Shown here: positions 47,414 to 60,540 of the stretch, piece after piece
Position numbering within the stretch: position 1 is the stretch's first letter
Layout of the letters: each line of letters opens with the position of its first letter
Source of the DNA: Diphasiastrum complanatum
Lineage: Eukaryota > Streptophyta > Lycopodiopsida > Lycopodiales > Lycopodiaceae
NCBI GenBank assembly: GCA_029204225.1
Contig: CM055095.1
Coordinates: 20,885,348 to 20,949,347, forward strand
Direction of reading: 5' to 3'
Length of the DNA: 64,000 nt
Program-made: the position numbers and the translations under genes
Notes under the pieces: generated by a model
Told to the model about the DNA's origin: nothing
What the model saw: only the letters and a program-made list of their open reading frames with translations
Databases searched by the model: none

Positions 47414-48605
47414 ATTGATTTTCTGAAATGCAAAATTAGCTTAATTAGTCGATAGATCCGAAATCTTCAACTAACAAGTGAAGTTTTCTGGACCTTCATA
47501 ATTGGCCGATATTACTCAACAAGGTCTTTCACTTTATCAAGAAAATTTTGTTTAATCAATATCAGATTGATTTAAAACAACAACAACTACTTAGGACCAA
47601 TCCTAAAATTTACAAAAAAAACTGGGATTTTCAAAATCCATTTAAAATGGACCCACTGTGAAAATCGATTATAATGATCGATCTGTCAGATTCACAGGCA
47701 CTGTCACATATTGAAATCATTTTCAAACATCTTGCATGCAATAAATTTTACATGCATTGACATTTTCGAAAAAACAAATTTTCTTTTGTAAATAGTCTAG
47801 CCACTAGGAAATCAGCTTTTTGATCTAGAATTATCAAAAATAGCTTCATGCAAGAAATCTTTTGATCAATCTACTAATTACGCATGCAACATGCATCAAA
47901 GCATGCATACAGGTTTATCCATATATTTTCATCAGCAGAAAAACACTACACTAAGTTACAAGCATGCATGCATCAGAACAATTTGGAAAATTTTCAAATT
48001 TTAGCTCAAAAATTGTCAAACTTCCGATAGCCATAACTTTCTCTACAGCACACCCTACCATCTAGGCTTCACATGCGTGAGCATTAAATGTCTGAAAACA
48101 TGTAGGAGGGCGCATTTTCCAAGGTGATATGATAAAAAATCCATCTCCAGCCCAATAAGCATTCAATCAGAGGTTACAAGAACTCTGCTAAGGTCCATTA
48201 GAGAGGCATAGAGGCTTCTAACAGGTCCATAAAACAATCATAAGCTCAAATCATGCAAAAAATGCATTTTTGGACTCCTTAAACAAGCAAAACTTCAACA
48301 TAATGGTGCCTAAGCCTCACACAACCAAATTGGATGTATGATGGCTCAAAACAGAGGCAACTTATCGTATATTTAAACTTTTATTGAGAACCAATAGGTT
48401 AAGACCACATTTGATAGGTATTCATGCTCAAAAAACCCCAAAAACACACTATTTTTTGACTTTTTGAGACCCCTAATGGTGTCTAATCCTAAACAAACTT
48501 CATGAAAGCCTTATGAAAGCTTCATTACACCTTTGAAAACGTGCATGCAAATTATTGGCTATATTGAACTAAGTTTGAAGGTCAAGGCATTCAAGAATTC
48601 AGATT
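47414..48605. other. Non-coding DNA, likely leader and flank of retroelements
   Basis: AT-rich, with many short GCATGCAT words at 47880-47970. No coding frame is credible. The region next to 47413 would be the 5' leader of the Gypsy remnant. No primer binding site is identified. Confidence 0.35.
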
Positions 48606-48773
48606 AAGGGGAAGTGTTGGATTATTCTCCTTCTTACTAATCGACTAATCGGTTTTAATCCTCATCTATTGTTTATCCAATTCTGCAGATTTTTTCGTGT
48701 TTTTAAATAGTTTGCAAATTTACAAGTGTTTTTACACAGTCTGCAAAAATACACGAAGTTGACAACAATGTCG

Positions 48774-48849
<76 letters not shown>

Positions 48850-49800
48850 AATCTTGACAACATCGCCTGTAAGAAATTATGAGTAAAATTACAGTGTCAC
48901 ATTTTCGCAATTTAGCGACACCGTCGTCTGTTAGAAATCCCGTATAAAAATGCAGTGTCGCCTTTTTCGCTTTTTTCGTCTGTTAGGAATTACAAGTAAA
49001 TATGCAAAGTCGCATTTTTCGCATTTTTCAAAGTGCCTCAAATGTTAAGGAAATGACTCTGGCAAAGTGTGGGGCTACTTCAAAATGAAGGAAATGAGAT
49101 TTTAGGACATTGTCGCATTTTTTCGCAAAAAGCCAACACTGTCGCATGTGGCAATTTACATTCATTTCTGTAGAGTGACAGTTTTAGTTCATTTATGCAG
49201 ACAAACTGTTTACTTCCAATTTCATCGCTTATCAGCAAGCAAATTATGAGAAGGAACTAGATGAATGCCAGGGACTCCAGCCAACTGGCAGTCGCATTTG
49301 AAGACCTGATTACTTAGTATAAATCAGCTGTTCGTAGATCTCTTTTATCATTTGAAATGTTATTGTGAATCGTGAGGGGGCTAAGTGTTATTACACAACG
49401 CTTCTTGCGCTCTCATCAGGCAGATTGTTCACAATTAGAAAGTATTGTAGTTAGCTCTCTATCAAGCTTTCAAGCTTGAACTCTCTTGAGCATTCTAGCT
49501 TAGTCTTTTAGAGATTTATTTTGGAGTTGCTATTGCGCTATTGCTTATCAGCAGAGCTGCTTATTATCAGACTTATTCTCAGTTACTCAAAGACAACTTA
49601 GAGTGCATGGTTTCTATCCACTATTGTCTTGCACTCATTAGCATTTGATTTTGTTTTTCTGAATCAATACTATTTCTTATTGCGTTCAATTTATGTTAGA
49701 ATGCATGCATCTCTGTATTGCTTTTGTAATTGATAGAAATTGTCTTAGAATTCAATACTTTATGTTTGGCTAGGTAATCACTTAGTATCTAGCGAAAGTT
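48606..49800 (+). repeat. Polypurine tract and candidate LTR with internal repeats
   Basis: AAGGGGAAG (48606-48614) is followed by TGTTGGATTATTC (48615), the usual border between polypurine tract and 3' LTR. Inside are a (TC)n tract (48777-48847), three roughly 60-bp degenerate repeats built on GTCGCATTTTTCGC and GTCTGTTAG (48850-49035) that look like a U3 enhancer, and a TATA-like TAGTATAAATC at 49317. The right end is not resolved, and no second LTR is found in the window. Confidence 0.5.
48777..48847. repeat. (TC)n microsatellite
   Basis: A pure TC tract of about 71 bp within the candidate LTR. It produces a spurious Arg-Glu repeat frame on the opposite strand. Confidence 0.97.
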
Positions 49801-50527
49801 AGTTGCTAAAGATTGGATGTGATTTCTATCACTATTATCTGGTTCAATTTGATAGGCGTAGTCATGCATTGGAAGGAAGAAAAGTTTTTGTTTTCGCCAT
49901 TACTTTATCTACCCTATTTCTGACACCACGAGCACATGAGCGCTCTACCCAAGTAGCAAAAAAAAAATTTCCATCAAATTTTAGATTTATTTTATGACAT
50001 TCTTTCGTGTGAGCAAATGTTTCATCGATTTGAAAAGAATTATCAAATGCAATTTGTGAGTTCCGAATTGTTTCTTTTAATTTTTGAAGTTTAATATCTT
50101 TCTTGTCTAACCTCTGATTTTGGTACTGTACAAAGCACAAGTGATCAAATCGTCGAGCCTAACACTTTGCAAGCATTACTTTCGTAATCATTATCTAATT
50201 TTTTTATAATTTTGCCCCTTTTTTTCCTAAGTACTACATTTATATTTTATATTGTATTTCTTCAAACTTCCATATCTTTTCCATTTGACCTCATATTTCA
50301 ATGTAGTAAAAAGCAAAACTAATTAGAGAAACAAAAGCAACACTCTAATATAAGTTGTTGGTGTTTTTTGTAGTTTACAAGTCTCATTCTTTGAGGTCTC
50401 TGAATTTTGGGACGATGGAGAAGAGCGAATTTGTTATTTTATTAGTGAAATTCGTATGTGTTCCGAATCTTTTTCACTTCATTTATTATTGTGGACCCAT
50501 AATCCATAGGCTACCTATGACTATACC

Positions 50528-50923
50528 ATGGACAATGATAATGAATATACGTCAGAGAACGAAGATCAATGGGACGAGAATCAAAGCGACTTGTATGATG
50601 ATTATGGTGGTGACTGTGAACATGATGAAGAACAACTTGATAATATGGACAAACATGAACGATATCTAGATGAGGATCTTTTTTGTCAACAAGATGATTG
50701 GGAATATCAGCTTGGTGATGTAGATGAATATAATGATGGTCGACATGAAACCGAGTACAACAATGTTAATTATGAGGGTCATACTCACTTTGAATGGCAA
50801 CATGAGGACCAATATGAGCCTACATGGCAACCAAGTGATATCCCTATACGTTGTGATTATGATGAAGAAGATTCAATGGTTCACAACAAACACACCAAAG
50901 GAAAAAAAATCATCAGAAAATAG
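50528..50923 (+). pseudogene. Very acidic hypothetical coding frame
   Basis: A frame of 131 codons, unusually rich in Asp, Glu, Tyr, Trp and Asn (..DQWDENQSDLYDDYGGD.., ..QDDWEYQLGDVDEYNDG..), ending in a Lys-rich tail (KHTKGKKIIRK). It has no recognisable domain. Two further plus-strand frames follow at 51050-51250 and 51597-51926 and show protein-like composition, so the group may be the gag-like part of an unidentified element. Shifts between the frames argue that it is decayed. I do not recognise the family. Confidence 0.35.
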
Positions 50924-51049
50924 AATTACATCCCAATCACTACGTCAGTAATGACAAAGACTACAATGATGACTATGAAGCTGGCACTGAACAATATGAA
51001 GGTGAAGAAGACAATGGCGTTCTGTGAAGGCCTATAGTACGAGATTCAA

Positions 51050-52380
51050 TTGGTATCGTCTAAACTGAAGTGGCTTAATGAAGAGTTATCCATCCAACAC
51101 TATCTATGTGATCAAGATTACATTCGTCAAAATTTGGATAAAGTTTCCCAAGAAACCCCGACAATGATGGATGTAATGCAAAATGCATTAATTCAGTATG
51201 TCAGGGTAAGACAACAAAAGATGAAACCAAGGAACAAATTGGAGTCTTAACATGGACAAACTCTTATGCCAATGTGTTCAACTCTTCATAAGCACAATTC
51301 CTCAAAATAGTCAACATGCACACTCCTAGCTCACCAAGGTGGTGGTTTGAACAAAAGTATTTCAGAGGAAAATTCTTGAATTGATGGAAGATGAAAAGGA
51401 ATTATGGAACTGTAGCATGCATCTCTTAATCATCCAATAGAGCTTCAACATCAACAACATGTAGCTTATGATATACATCCTTCAAAATTATTGATAAGAG
51501 AACTTATAGGTTTGATGCTATCAATGTATATATAACAATATCATCTCTGGGAATCAAACTTGTGACAATCCTTATTTTCAACAAATTGAAGATGAGATGT
51601 TTAGATTACAACAAAATAATGGCCTCCTTAAACATAATGATGAGATGGATATTACTAGGATGTGGCCAAATTCGAATAATGTATTATTTGATTTGGAGAT
51701 TCACTATTTTGGATCGTCAAAAACTATACCAATTGTTTTGTTCACAGAGGAAACCAATGGATCTATGGTCATCCATCTTCAACTAGACATTGTTACTAAT
51801 CTTGCTCATATTGATCCATCAAGAGAAAACTCTAACAATCAATCAATTGAATTGGATGAGAAGATTGGTTTAATCAATGCTTTGGCATTACCATTATCCT
51901 TCATAGGGGAGCAATGGCAGAACTAATGCAACGTAATACAATCATGTGTTTCATCAGTCTCTTCTTTAGTGATCTTATAAGTATCTATGAGATCAATATG
52001 CAGATCAAAAGTTTTTATGTAGAAGACTTGTTGCAACCTTGTTTTGCAACAATAAGCTAGAAGCTGAACATGAGGCAGTAATATATGTCTCAAATAGTAG
52101 TAAGGCCCATTCAGTATTTCATGTTAGCTAGTTATGAAAGGGTCTTAACTAGATCACATACTATGGCAGGGTATAAGTTTTTAGTTAAGCGCTTGAAAAC
52201 TCAACAAATTCATTATGAACCATACTAAAACATTTTTGATTGTAGGGAGACTCATAAATGTCACACCCTATGTCAAGAATACTTTGTTAATTAGAAAGAT
52301 CAGCCTATTGAGGTTGCCACTTGTAAAAGAGATAGTGTTTTTTGCAAATTATTTCATTTTGGGTGACTAAAAAACACAAA
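51050..52380 (+). pseudogene. Degenerate protein-like stretch following the acidic frame
   Basis: Frames 51050-51250 (..LKWLNEELSIQHYLCDQDYI..) and 51597-51926 (..MDITRMWPNSNNVLFDLEIHYFG..), and a His/Cys-containing stretch near 52245-52350 (..CRETHKCHTLCQEYF..) read in the same direction. They are broken by stops. A retroelement origin is plausible from the candidate LTR upstream, but no diagnostic motif is present. Confidence 0.3.
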
Positions 52381-55300
52381 GATGTCAATAATATGTTCAA
52401 AAGTGATCCACTGATAGGTGAACATTGAAACTTTTTTTTAAACTTCTAGTTGTAAGACTTTAAATTTGAGGACTCATGACCTTCAACACCAAAAAACCAA
52501 TGTCAACACAATCATTCGCCAAAGAAAAAACATCAAACACAACAATTGGACCTTTCGTCACATAAATGACTAGAAATGTGACAATTACCAACTAAATAAA
52601 AAATATTTTGTTTCACAAATGACTAAAGCTTTCACAATTACTAACCAAATTCAAAATAGTTATATGTCAAAAAAGCTAACAACTAGCTTAATAGATTGGA
52701 AATACGAGATCTTACAAAAGAAAAAACCAAGTGAGGGTAAAATGTAATCAAACATATGAAGAGAAATAAATTTAAGAAATAACAAAAAAGTCTATCGATT
52801 GTCATGGAACACAATCTTGATTGCTAGTTAATGTTATGGTACCACAAATGCCAATGTGCCTAACCTAAAATCATAGTCATTTTCACAAAGATTGTTGAGA
52901 AAACAATGGACGTTAATGTTGATAACACAAGAACATCATAGTATCTATAAATTGACATGGTAAATAAATTGGAGAATGACAAACATTTACCAAATGGTGA
53001 AATACTACATGTAAGTAATAGTTGGGTACGCAAAACCTAGAACCTAGCAATGGATATCCTATGGCCTCACTTGCAAAAGAGTGTTTTTTGTTCAAAACTC
53101 TAATTCAATGCAAGCGACCAAAAATAGTTTAGAATTTATGATGCTCTATCTATAAACAATTCAACAGATAACAAAGACTGACTAAGCCTTTAGCTTTGTT
53201 AGCCTCTATTAGCCTTTGATATGTCAATTTAGAGCTATTTTAAATTCTTTTACATGATGTTAAAAATTGAAGCCCACCAATTATTACTACTATTGTTTTT
53301 CCATCATCAATCAACAAGATTTACTAAGTTCTAGGATTACCCTTCAACCATATGTGACCTAACCCTAGAATCATAATCCTAATATGGCCTTTTAGCCCTA
53401 ATGTTGACCTCATGAAAGTCAGACCCCTCAACAATGCAAAAATTGCTATTTTTGGCCTTATGTTCTCTCCAAGTCTAGAATGGCCTTTTGTTCTCACATG
53501 AAATAACACTACAAGACCTCAAATGAGGAATATGAACATTGTGAACTTTGTCTAAGCATCTATCCATGTGGCCAATGCCACATCATATTACAACAAACTA
53601 GTCAAGCTAGAATTGTGAAATTTCAATACTCATTCGGTGCTGGTGGATTTGATTCTCTCGACACTATGCATTAACCCTCTGGTGGAGATCACATTGCAAC
53701 TCATGATTCCATCCATGATGTATTTGAATCTGTTGAGCATGAAGATGGATTTCATGTTGTTTAGGACAAAACACACATTTTGCTCGTGTACGATTCATAG
53801 TCATCTCCTAGTCGTAGGTCGACATTGTTCTCTTATGTGAAGGGGTTCACACTCTTGGGGATGTTTTTTCTAATTTTTCATCAAAATTCCGCTATGCAAG
53901 GTGTTGTTGCTTCTCAAGCAACTCAAGATGAAGAGTGAGACTATTGTCATCGTGCTCTTGAAGAGGACTTTATTCCTTTGGCTTGGAAACATATGGGTGC
54001 CTAGCCTTTATCTATTATTACGTCCTACTAACATCAACAAATTTCTACCACTTTACAATGCATTCAAGCACTTGCAATATTACTATATGTCGTGGTTGTA
54101 GGATTAGTTGTTTCATAACTTTCTGTATTACCTAAACTTGCACCTATTTTAACCAACGATTTACATAAAGCAGTAGGCTTTGAGTAGTTACTTTGCTGGA
54201 TTTTTGCTTTGATATACTTGCATTACAACATCTCAATTATCCTTATGGCCTTTAAACTTTGTACATGCACTCTTTTGTGCTTTGATGAGTTTTCTCATAT
54301 TTTTTTAATAGAAACATGTAGCTTTTTCTTCTACTACTATTGACAACAACCTACATTAACTAGCTACTATTATGGCCATAAATAATAAAACGTGACACTA
54401 TTTCCCATAACCATGGCCTAGCCTGCTCTAGAATGTGCCAAATTTGAAATTGGCTCTATATGTTTCCATGAGCGTTGTGCACTTATTCGAATGAAATAAA
54501 TGACCTACGTCTTTAACTTGTCTCATGGAATAAAAAACTTGCCATTCGAGACATGAAGAGACAATTTTGGAATGTGATAAGTTGTCTTTTTCTTAGGTGC
54601 CTTTGCCATGAATGATTCACTCTTGTTCTTAGGTGCACCTTGCCATGACTCATTCATGCAAGATCATCATGAGAGCATAACCACCTCTTGGCTAAGTAGT
54701 AAGCAACCCACCTCTAGGCCTAATAGGAACCTACCATTGAACCATGGGTTTCCCATATCTAAGAGGCATGAAATAGTGCTTTTCACCTTCGTGACTGAAT
54801 AAAAAGTGGTCATATCATTTGTGATTGTAGTATGAATGTACTTTTCTTGTTCAACACCGTCACAAGCTGAGAACCTCACGAATCTGATGATGAATCTTCT
54901 AGCTAAATCTATAAGGAATAGAATATTTTTGAAAACAACCTCAAATAACATGAATTCTACATCGCCCTCATGTATGTTTCCCTATAAGAAAACTTTGGCC
55001 TTGTTTTGCTCATGTTAAGTATTAGAGTGATTATAGATGTGACCTTCCTCAAAGCCTTGAGTGGCCTTGTTTCACACGTGAACACTATGGGCCTTATTTC
55101 ACGTGTGAACCTTAGACCTCTCCCATGTGTGAGGGCCCGCCCACAGCCGCATCCCCATGGGGAATATCTTTAGGAATATTTAGTTCACCAACGAGATTCT
55201 ATTGAGGGGATTTTACGGCCCCACTGGCTATGTGGACGTGACTCTAAAATCTATACCCCCCTCCCCCACCCCACACACATAGGGTCACTTCTTCCTTCAA
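52381..55300. other. Intergenic DNA, no gene seen
   Basis: AT-rich with scattered short frames and no recognisable domain. A roughly 40-bp word (CTTAGGTGC(A)CCTTTGCCATGA type) is repeated at about 54595 and 54631. Near 55060-55125 CACACGTGAA / CACGTGTGAA words recur. Confidence 0.4.
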
Positions 55301-56044
55301 CCATGATCTAAATTGGTCCAAGGAAGATCACATATGACCAAATTTTTTTCTAAACAAAAGTTTGGGAGTCGCAAGGGTCGAGCAAGCCGCCATCGATCCT
55401 CACCGGCAATAGCCGGTTTCATTTAACCTCAAACGGAGCTCATTATCGTAGTCAGTTGACCTCGACGAGGGGGCTCAGCCGGTAAAGCCCGAATATACCG
55501 GCCACTGCCGGTGGGTCGTTGAGACGAAAGAAAAATGCAGGTCGTGGCTATGGCGTCCGAGCACGAGAGAGGAGGGAGGGCGAGACAGGCCGAGGCAGAG
55601 CGATGGATCGTGATGACAAAAGAACGAGAAATCTCGAGAAAAGAAATTGTTCGAGAAGAGGATTTCATGTTTTCTATTCTATTATGTTGATGATTGTTAT
55701 GGTGAGTGCAGTATTTGTAAAGGCATGAATGATGTCAGACCCTTCTGTACTTTTTGGCTATGGCTTGTAGCCTATGAATACTGCACAGCGGTCGTTTGTT
55801 TGTAAAGGGAAGCCAGACTACTCACCATCGACATGGTTATTCTTTACTGAAAGTGGAAAATATTTTTCGTCTCACACGAACAGGCTTGGTTTACGTGATG
55901 TGGTTTGTTTTGCATGGGGAATAATCAATTTTCGACATGTTGAAGCAAGGTCGTAAATCTTGGTTTAGCTTCTAATCGAAGAAGAGCATTTGGATCTGTC
56001 ATACTGCCTTGTTCTGAAACCTCATCTGGAGATTTTTGGAAAGT
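55301..56044 (+). promoter_or_regulatory. Probable promoter and 5' leader of NC2alpha
   Basis: A rise in G+C and the purine-rich stretch 55515-55650 precede the start codon at 56045. The upstream frame 55519-55728 is Arg-rich and has no recognised domain; it may be an upstream ORF in the leader. No certain TATA box is seen. Confidence 0.35.
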
Positions 56045-57380
56045 ATGAGGAAAAAGTTGGACACGCGATTTCCCGCGGTAAATAACATAATACCTGCTTT
56101 CAGTCTTGTAATTATTATTCTTCTTTCACCAAGTGGTGGCTGGTTCTTTCTTCGAACTTTTCTTGTGCATCGCTTTCGCTGTGTAGCAACTGCTATGTCA
56201 AGGACGAAATGCATTTTCGATATGAATTTTACGTTTTGACTGATTATTCTCACAACTAGTGTCGTTGCTTTCTGTATCTAAGATATGGAGGAAGAACTTC
56301 TTATGCTGCTACGCCTTTTCCAGCTTTTTTGTCGTACGCATTTCAATTCCAGAGGCTCATCCTGATAGCTGTGTACACCTAGGTTTGACTGTATGTTTAT
56401 CGATTTTCACTACATGCTGTGATTATCCTGTTACTGCTTGTCTGTCCACGATCATTATTCCATTAGCAGAAATTCCTGAATTTGCAATATTAATTTGAAA
56501 TTCATTTAGATCACATCTTGAAAATTTTGCAAAAGAAAGTACATGATGATATCAAGGAATTATTGCTGGTCACGTTCTGAAGTCCCCATTGCTGACTTCA
56601 AGCTTGGCTGTGGCATCCCTTGAATTTATAGTATAAATATTGTACATGATGATATTAGTGGTACATGATGATATTAGTGCAACTATTTACTGGTGCAAAA
56701 ACACAACACCTCTGTTTGTCAAAACATCCCACTTGGACAAGAAAGAGCATGAATTCATTTTATTGGCTTTATTTACTCTTTATAATCCTACTTGTGATCA
56801 AGAAGGAAGTGCTACTTCACCTTTTCACAAGTGAATATTCAGCTAACTTGTTGTTTAAATAGATATTTGGCAACACCGGCATTTTTGTGGATGAGAAATA
56901 TCGTTGTTGTCTTATCATGTAGTTTGATGTTCTAAGAGTTTTTCAGTATCCAAAGCTACTTATGTTGTTACATGAATGTAGTAGATGCCCTCTCACATGT
57001 TTCATATGTATGCGCAAGTTTGTCTTTCCAAATATTATTGTTCATTCGAGCAATCAATCTTTGCCCATTGGTTTGGGAATTTGCTATACCATGGTGCATT
57101 TTGTTTTGGGATAACATGTGCCCTTTCTAAGACACCCTTCTTTTAAACCCATGTATTCTCAATAGTTGTACATTTATAATTTAACAATGAGAAGTTTTGC
57201 ATTAATATCAAATTTTTTTCAATCTTTAAGGATGCTAACAGATTTTTTTTTGACAAATTTGCAATTGCACCTTTGAGCTATTTGCCTCATGTGACTTCCT
57301 TCAACAGGCTCGAATAAAAAAGATTATGCAAGCCGATGAGGAAGTTGGAAAAATTGCATTGGCGACTCCTGTGCTGATTT
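56045..57380 (+). CDS. NF-YC11: NC2alpha/DRAP1 (NF-YC11-like) histone-fold repressor subunit, exons 1-2 only
   Basis: Exon 1 is 56045-56077 (ATG; MRKKLDTRFPA), the intron is 56078-57307 (GTAAAT..CAACAG), and exon 2 is 57308-57380 (ARIKKIMQADEEVGKIALAT then PVLI plus one base), followed by the donor GTAAGT. The two exons join in phase 0 to give the hallmark N-terminus of plant NC2alpha, the start of its histone fold (LDTRFPAARIKKIMQADE). NC2alpha pairs with NC2beta, binds TBP on the promoter and represses RNA polymerase II initiation in the nucleus. The next exon should begin in phase 1 with SKALELF-like sequence; I do not find it before 64000, so the second intron seems longer than 6.6 kb and the rest lies outside the window. 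DPB3-type NF-YC relatives fit less well because of the MRKKLDTRFPA start. Confidence 0.88.
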
Positions 57381-59920
57381 GTAAGTGTTAAAGCTGCTCC
57401 TTTTATGGAATCCTATGCATAATAAGCTTCGCTGGAGGCTCAAATTTTTTCCAGACTTGCTCCTTTTTATGAAAATTAAATAATATTCTTGTTGTTTACA
57501 TATGTATATTTATCCTTTTATTACTTTCTTCCTCTTTTTTCACAAACACATAACCCCCCCTAAAAATAAAATAAAATAAAAATAATGATTAACGCAATGT
57601 ATAGATGTTGATAAGCATTACTATCATGCAATGATTGTTTTTTTGCTTGTAAAAGACATATGATTATGTGATTTAACTCTTTTTAGGAATAAGGATTAAA
57701 GCTACATCTAGGTCATAAGATCAATAAACAATCGTAGAATTATAAAGTTTTCAAATTGTAATTCCATATGCAAACATGCTCACAAGTGTTTGTGATCGTA
57801 ATGAATAGAACTTCATTGAAAAAAGATTCAATGTTAGGCAAAAATTCTCTTGAGCTATTTTCAGTGGTTGAGACTTTTTATGAGTACGTGCATCTATGAT
57901 TGTGGAACATAGTTATTCGAGATTCCTATGTCAAGTGGTTCGTGATTTCTATCCTTTGTGACTTGATCACAATTGAGAACTATGAGATGAGCATAGTGGC
58001 TATCTGTTTCTTGGAATATCTATGTATTATCCTTAAAATATTGCTTTGCAATTCCCATTTTTGGTTTTGTATACATGTATATATTTGCCAATGTTAATTT
58101 CTTTGAGCCAGTGCATATTTATAGTACTAGAGTTGCATGCACTTTGAATGTGTAAGGCGCATCAGATGCTAATTTTGATCTATTTATTCCTTAGACGCGC
58201 TCAAAGGAAAAACTTCTCTTCCAAAAAGGGAATCTACAATATCCACATTTATCGAAGCTCAAAGAGGAATGGGAGCTTTGGTTGGGGTTGGGGGGTCCTT
58301 CCTAGGAGGTTCTATTGCAACTCTTTGAGGGAGACTTGTGACTACTCTTCTTAGCTGTGACTGATGTTCGCGTAATTTTGTTGGTAATTTTGCTAGTTGG
58401 AGATTGCTTGATGCTTATCCATTGCCGCCTATTTGTTTCACGTGTGATTCTTATTTGTGATTATTTTCATAACTTTGTATTAGAGCATGCATTGAATCAT
58501 GTCAAGACAATTTAGATGCTTTTGATTTGTGAATTGATGGAGACATGGATGAAGCAGTCAAGTAGACCAAGGAAATCAAGAAGGTAACAAGAAGGGGATT
58601 GTAACTTTGTGCAGTGTAGGTGGCTTTATGAATATCCAAGATTTGAAGAACAAAGGAATAGCAGTTTGGTTTAGTGCAAGAGTACAAGTGTGGAAGCAAA
58701 TGTTGAAGTTGAAGCAAAGTGGAAAGGGCTTGGGCTACATCAACGAAGATGAAGGTTCTTTGAGGCAAGAAGAATTACAAGAAAGAGGACACTTCATTGG
58801 TTGTTGAAAACATTTGGTGAAGATGGACAAGGAGGCTATACTTACTGTTTTGGGACATGAAGTAACCATTTTTTTTGGGGGGGGGGGAGGGGGGCAATTT
58901 GGAGGAAAGGAAATTTCCTCGGTGCATGTACTAGGCCTATCGAATCAAAGCAGAGTATCAAGTCGAATGACTCGGTTGATTCTACGTGGTTCTGATTTCG
59001 AAGTCATCTGAGCCGATAGGATCTATTGTGTAGAGAAACACAAAGTTTGATGACTATTAGTTGGGAAGGCAGATAGTTCAGACAAAACTATAGGAGAGCA
59101 ATCAGACAAAATGATAAAGCAGAGTAGCATAACATTCACACTGACATTATTCTGAACACAATAAGACAATGAATCGATTCAAAAAGTAAAAAGAATACAA
59201 GTCAGGTAAATGACGAGCACAAAACAATTGCGGTAATAACCACGTACTCGAAACTAACTCTTAGTTCTGTAATGGCTACGATGATGTGAAGATCATTAAA
59301 TAGCTTATTCTGACTTTTCTTCTGAATCTAATTGATGTGATAACATCTACAATGTCTATTGATTAATTACAATGGTCATCCGATTCCGAATGCTTGTTTG
59401 CTTGATACAACAACATCATCGTCTATCAGATGATTATGGACATATATAGATAGAATGTATAAAGACGTTTGAGCTTTGCTGTCTGAGGTTGATCTTGGCA
59501 GCAATCATGGCTATCGTTATTTCAGGTGGGCAGCAATCGTGGATGTCACTATTTGGACAGGCTGTGATCGTGGCTCCTGTCATTATCAAAATAGTTGCAC
59601 AGTGCAATAGCTAGCTAGTATAGGTGACTAGCTATTTTTAGAATGGTACACGTCAGCAAGTCAGTCGACAGTTTGTTGATTCGAGTTGAAATCGTGTGGG
59701 TTGGAGTTGAGTGTGACAAGGGGTTGAATGTTCGATTCGAGAGTTGTTCAAATCGAACGTTTGTGCACTTGTCGATAGTCGATAGACTCGATACTCCTTC
59801 GATAGTTGGACCTTCCTTGATAGTTTGACTGTAGCATAGATACCTGTCTTTGATTCTTGCGTATTCTTGCAAATTGTGCGACAATGCGTTTAAATATGCA
59901 GCAACATGAATGAATCAAGG
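57381..59920 (+). other. NC2alpha intron 2, first part
   Basis: No exon matching the rest of the histone fold is seen. A candidate acceptor at 58193 (TTCCTTAG) opens a frame, but the peptide it gives is not NC2alpha. A G-run (58877-58894) is present. Short frames at 58502-58807 have no recognised domain. Confidence 0.5.
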
Positions 59921-59921
59921 T

Positions 59922-60020
59922 TGCAGGCCACGTTCCGGAATGCGATCCCAAACGCGTTCCGGATCGCGTTCTGGGAATTCCCATTAGGGTTTCCCGGAAC
60001 GGGTTTTTTTTTTTTTTGAA
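59922..60020. repeat. GGAACG-rich repeat end, like the hAT element in fructokinase intron 5
   Basis: The string GCAGGCCACGTTCCGGAATG followed by CGCGTTCCGGATCGCG and TTTCCCGGAACGGG resembles the subterminal sequence of the 18988-19708 element. It probably marks one end of a hAT remnant. No target duplication can be paired in the window. Confidence 0.4.
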
Positions 60021-60195
60021 ATTTTTTTAATGCCAATATGGGTATCAAATGGAAGGTTTTTTCAAGGGCAGTTCATTTATCAAGTTTGCCATCAATTTCA
60101 GGACCATTGTCGTCCATTAACTTATTTTTCACTATTATATCATTTTTTGTGTGAAATGAAATCATGTGCAAAGCAAAGCATTCAAAGCATATTGA

Positions 60196-60198
<3 letters not shown>

Positions 60199-60238
<40 letters not shown>
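60199..60238. repeat. (TC)n microsatellite
   Basis: A pure TC tract of 40 bp about 200 bp from the GGAACG-rich repeat end. Confidence 0.97.
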
Positions 60239-60242
<4 letters not shown>

Positions 60243-60382
60243 AGACCATGCTGGAAAAAAATCATATCGAAACACAAACGGATAGGACACAATGTAAAAA
60301 CGCGAAAATATAAATGTCGGGCTCAAGGCCAAAAAAAAAATAGAGTGATGTCCGATAAATAATGTCTTATAACAACTAACAA

Positions 60383-60540
60383 CTAACAATCGTCCTCTAA
60401 CTCAAAGTCTGAGTCATCAGTCTCTGTGGAACTGCCAAACAAGGAATCTGTAGATGACACTGAGGCTGTCATGTGTCGTGGTGAGCCTCTGCCTCTGCCT
60501 CTACCTCTGCGTCCGCCTCTGCCTCTTCCCTATCCCCTAC
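60383..60540 (-). pseudogene. Possible hAT transposase C-terminal tail
   Basis: On the minus strand a short frame reads an RGRG-rich stretch, then SPRHMTASVSSTDSLFG, then an acidic end (..ETDDSDFELEDDC) and a TAG at 60385-60383. A basic RG stretch before a Ser/Asp/Glu-rich tail is plausible for the end of a plant hAT transposase. The GGAACG-rich element end lies about 370 bp further on in the right orientation. An in-frame stop at about 60531 breaks the frame. The dimerisation domain itself is not seen, so this is tentative. Confidence 0.25.

Noticed and set aside
48662-48910. Arg-Glu repeat protein frame
   Set aside because: It is simply the translation of the (TC)n microsatellite on the opposite strand.
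58193-58330. Candidate third exon of NC2alpha after TTCCTTAG
   Set aside because: The frame in the required phase gives YALKGKTSLPKRES and so on, not the expected SKALELF..DLCDRTYE histone-fold sequence.
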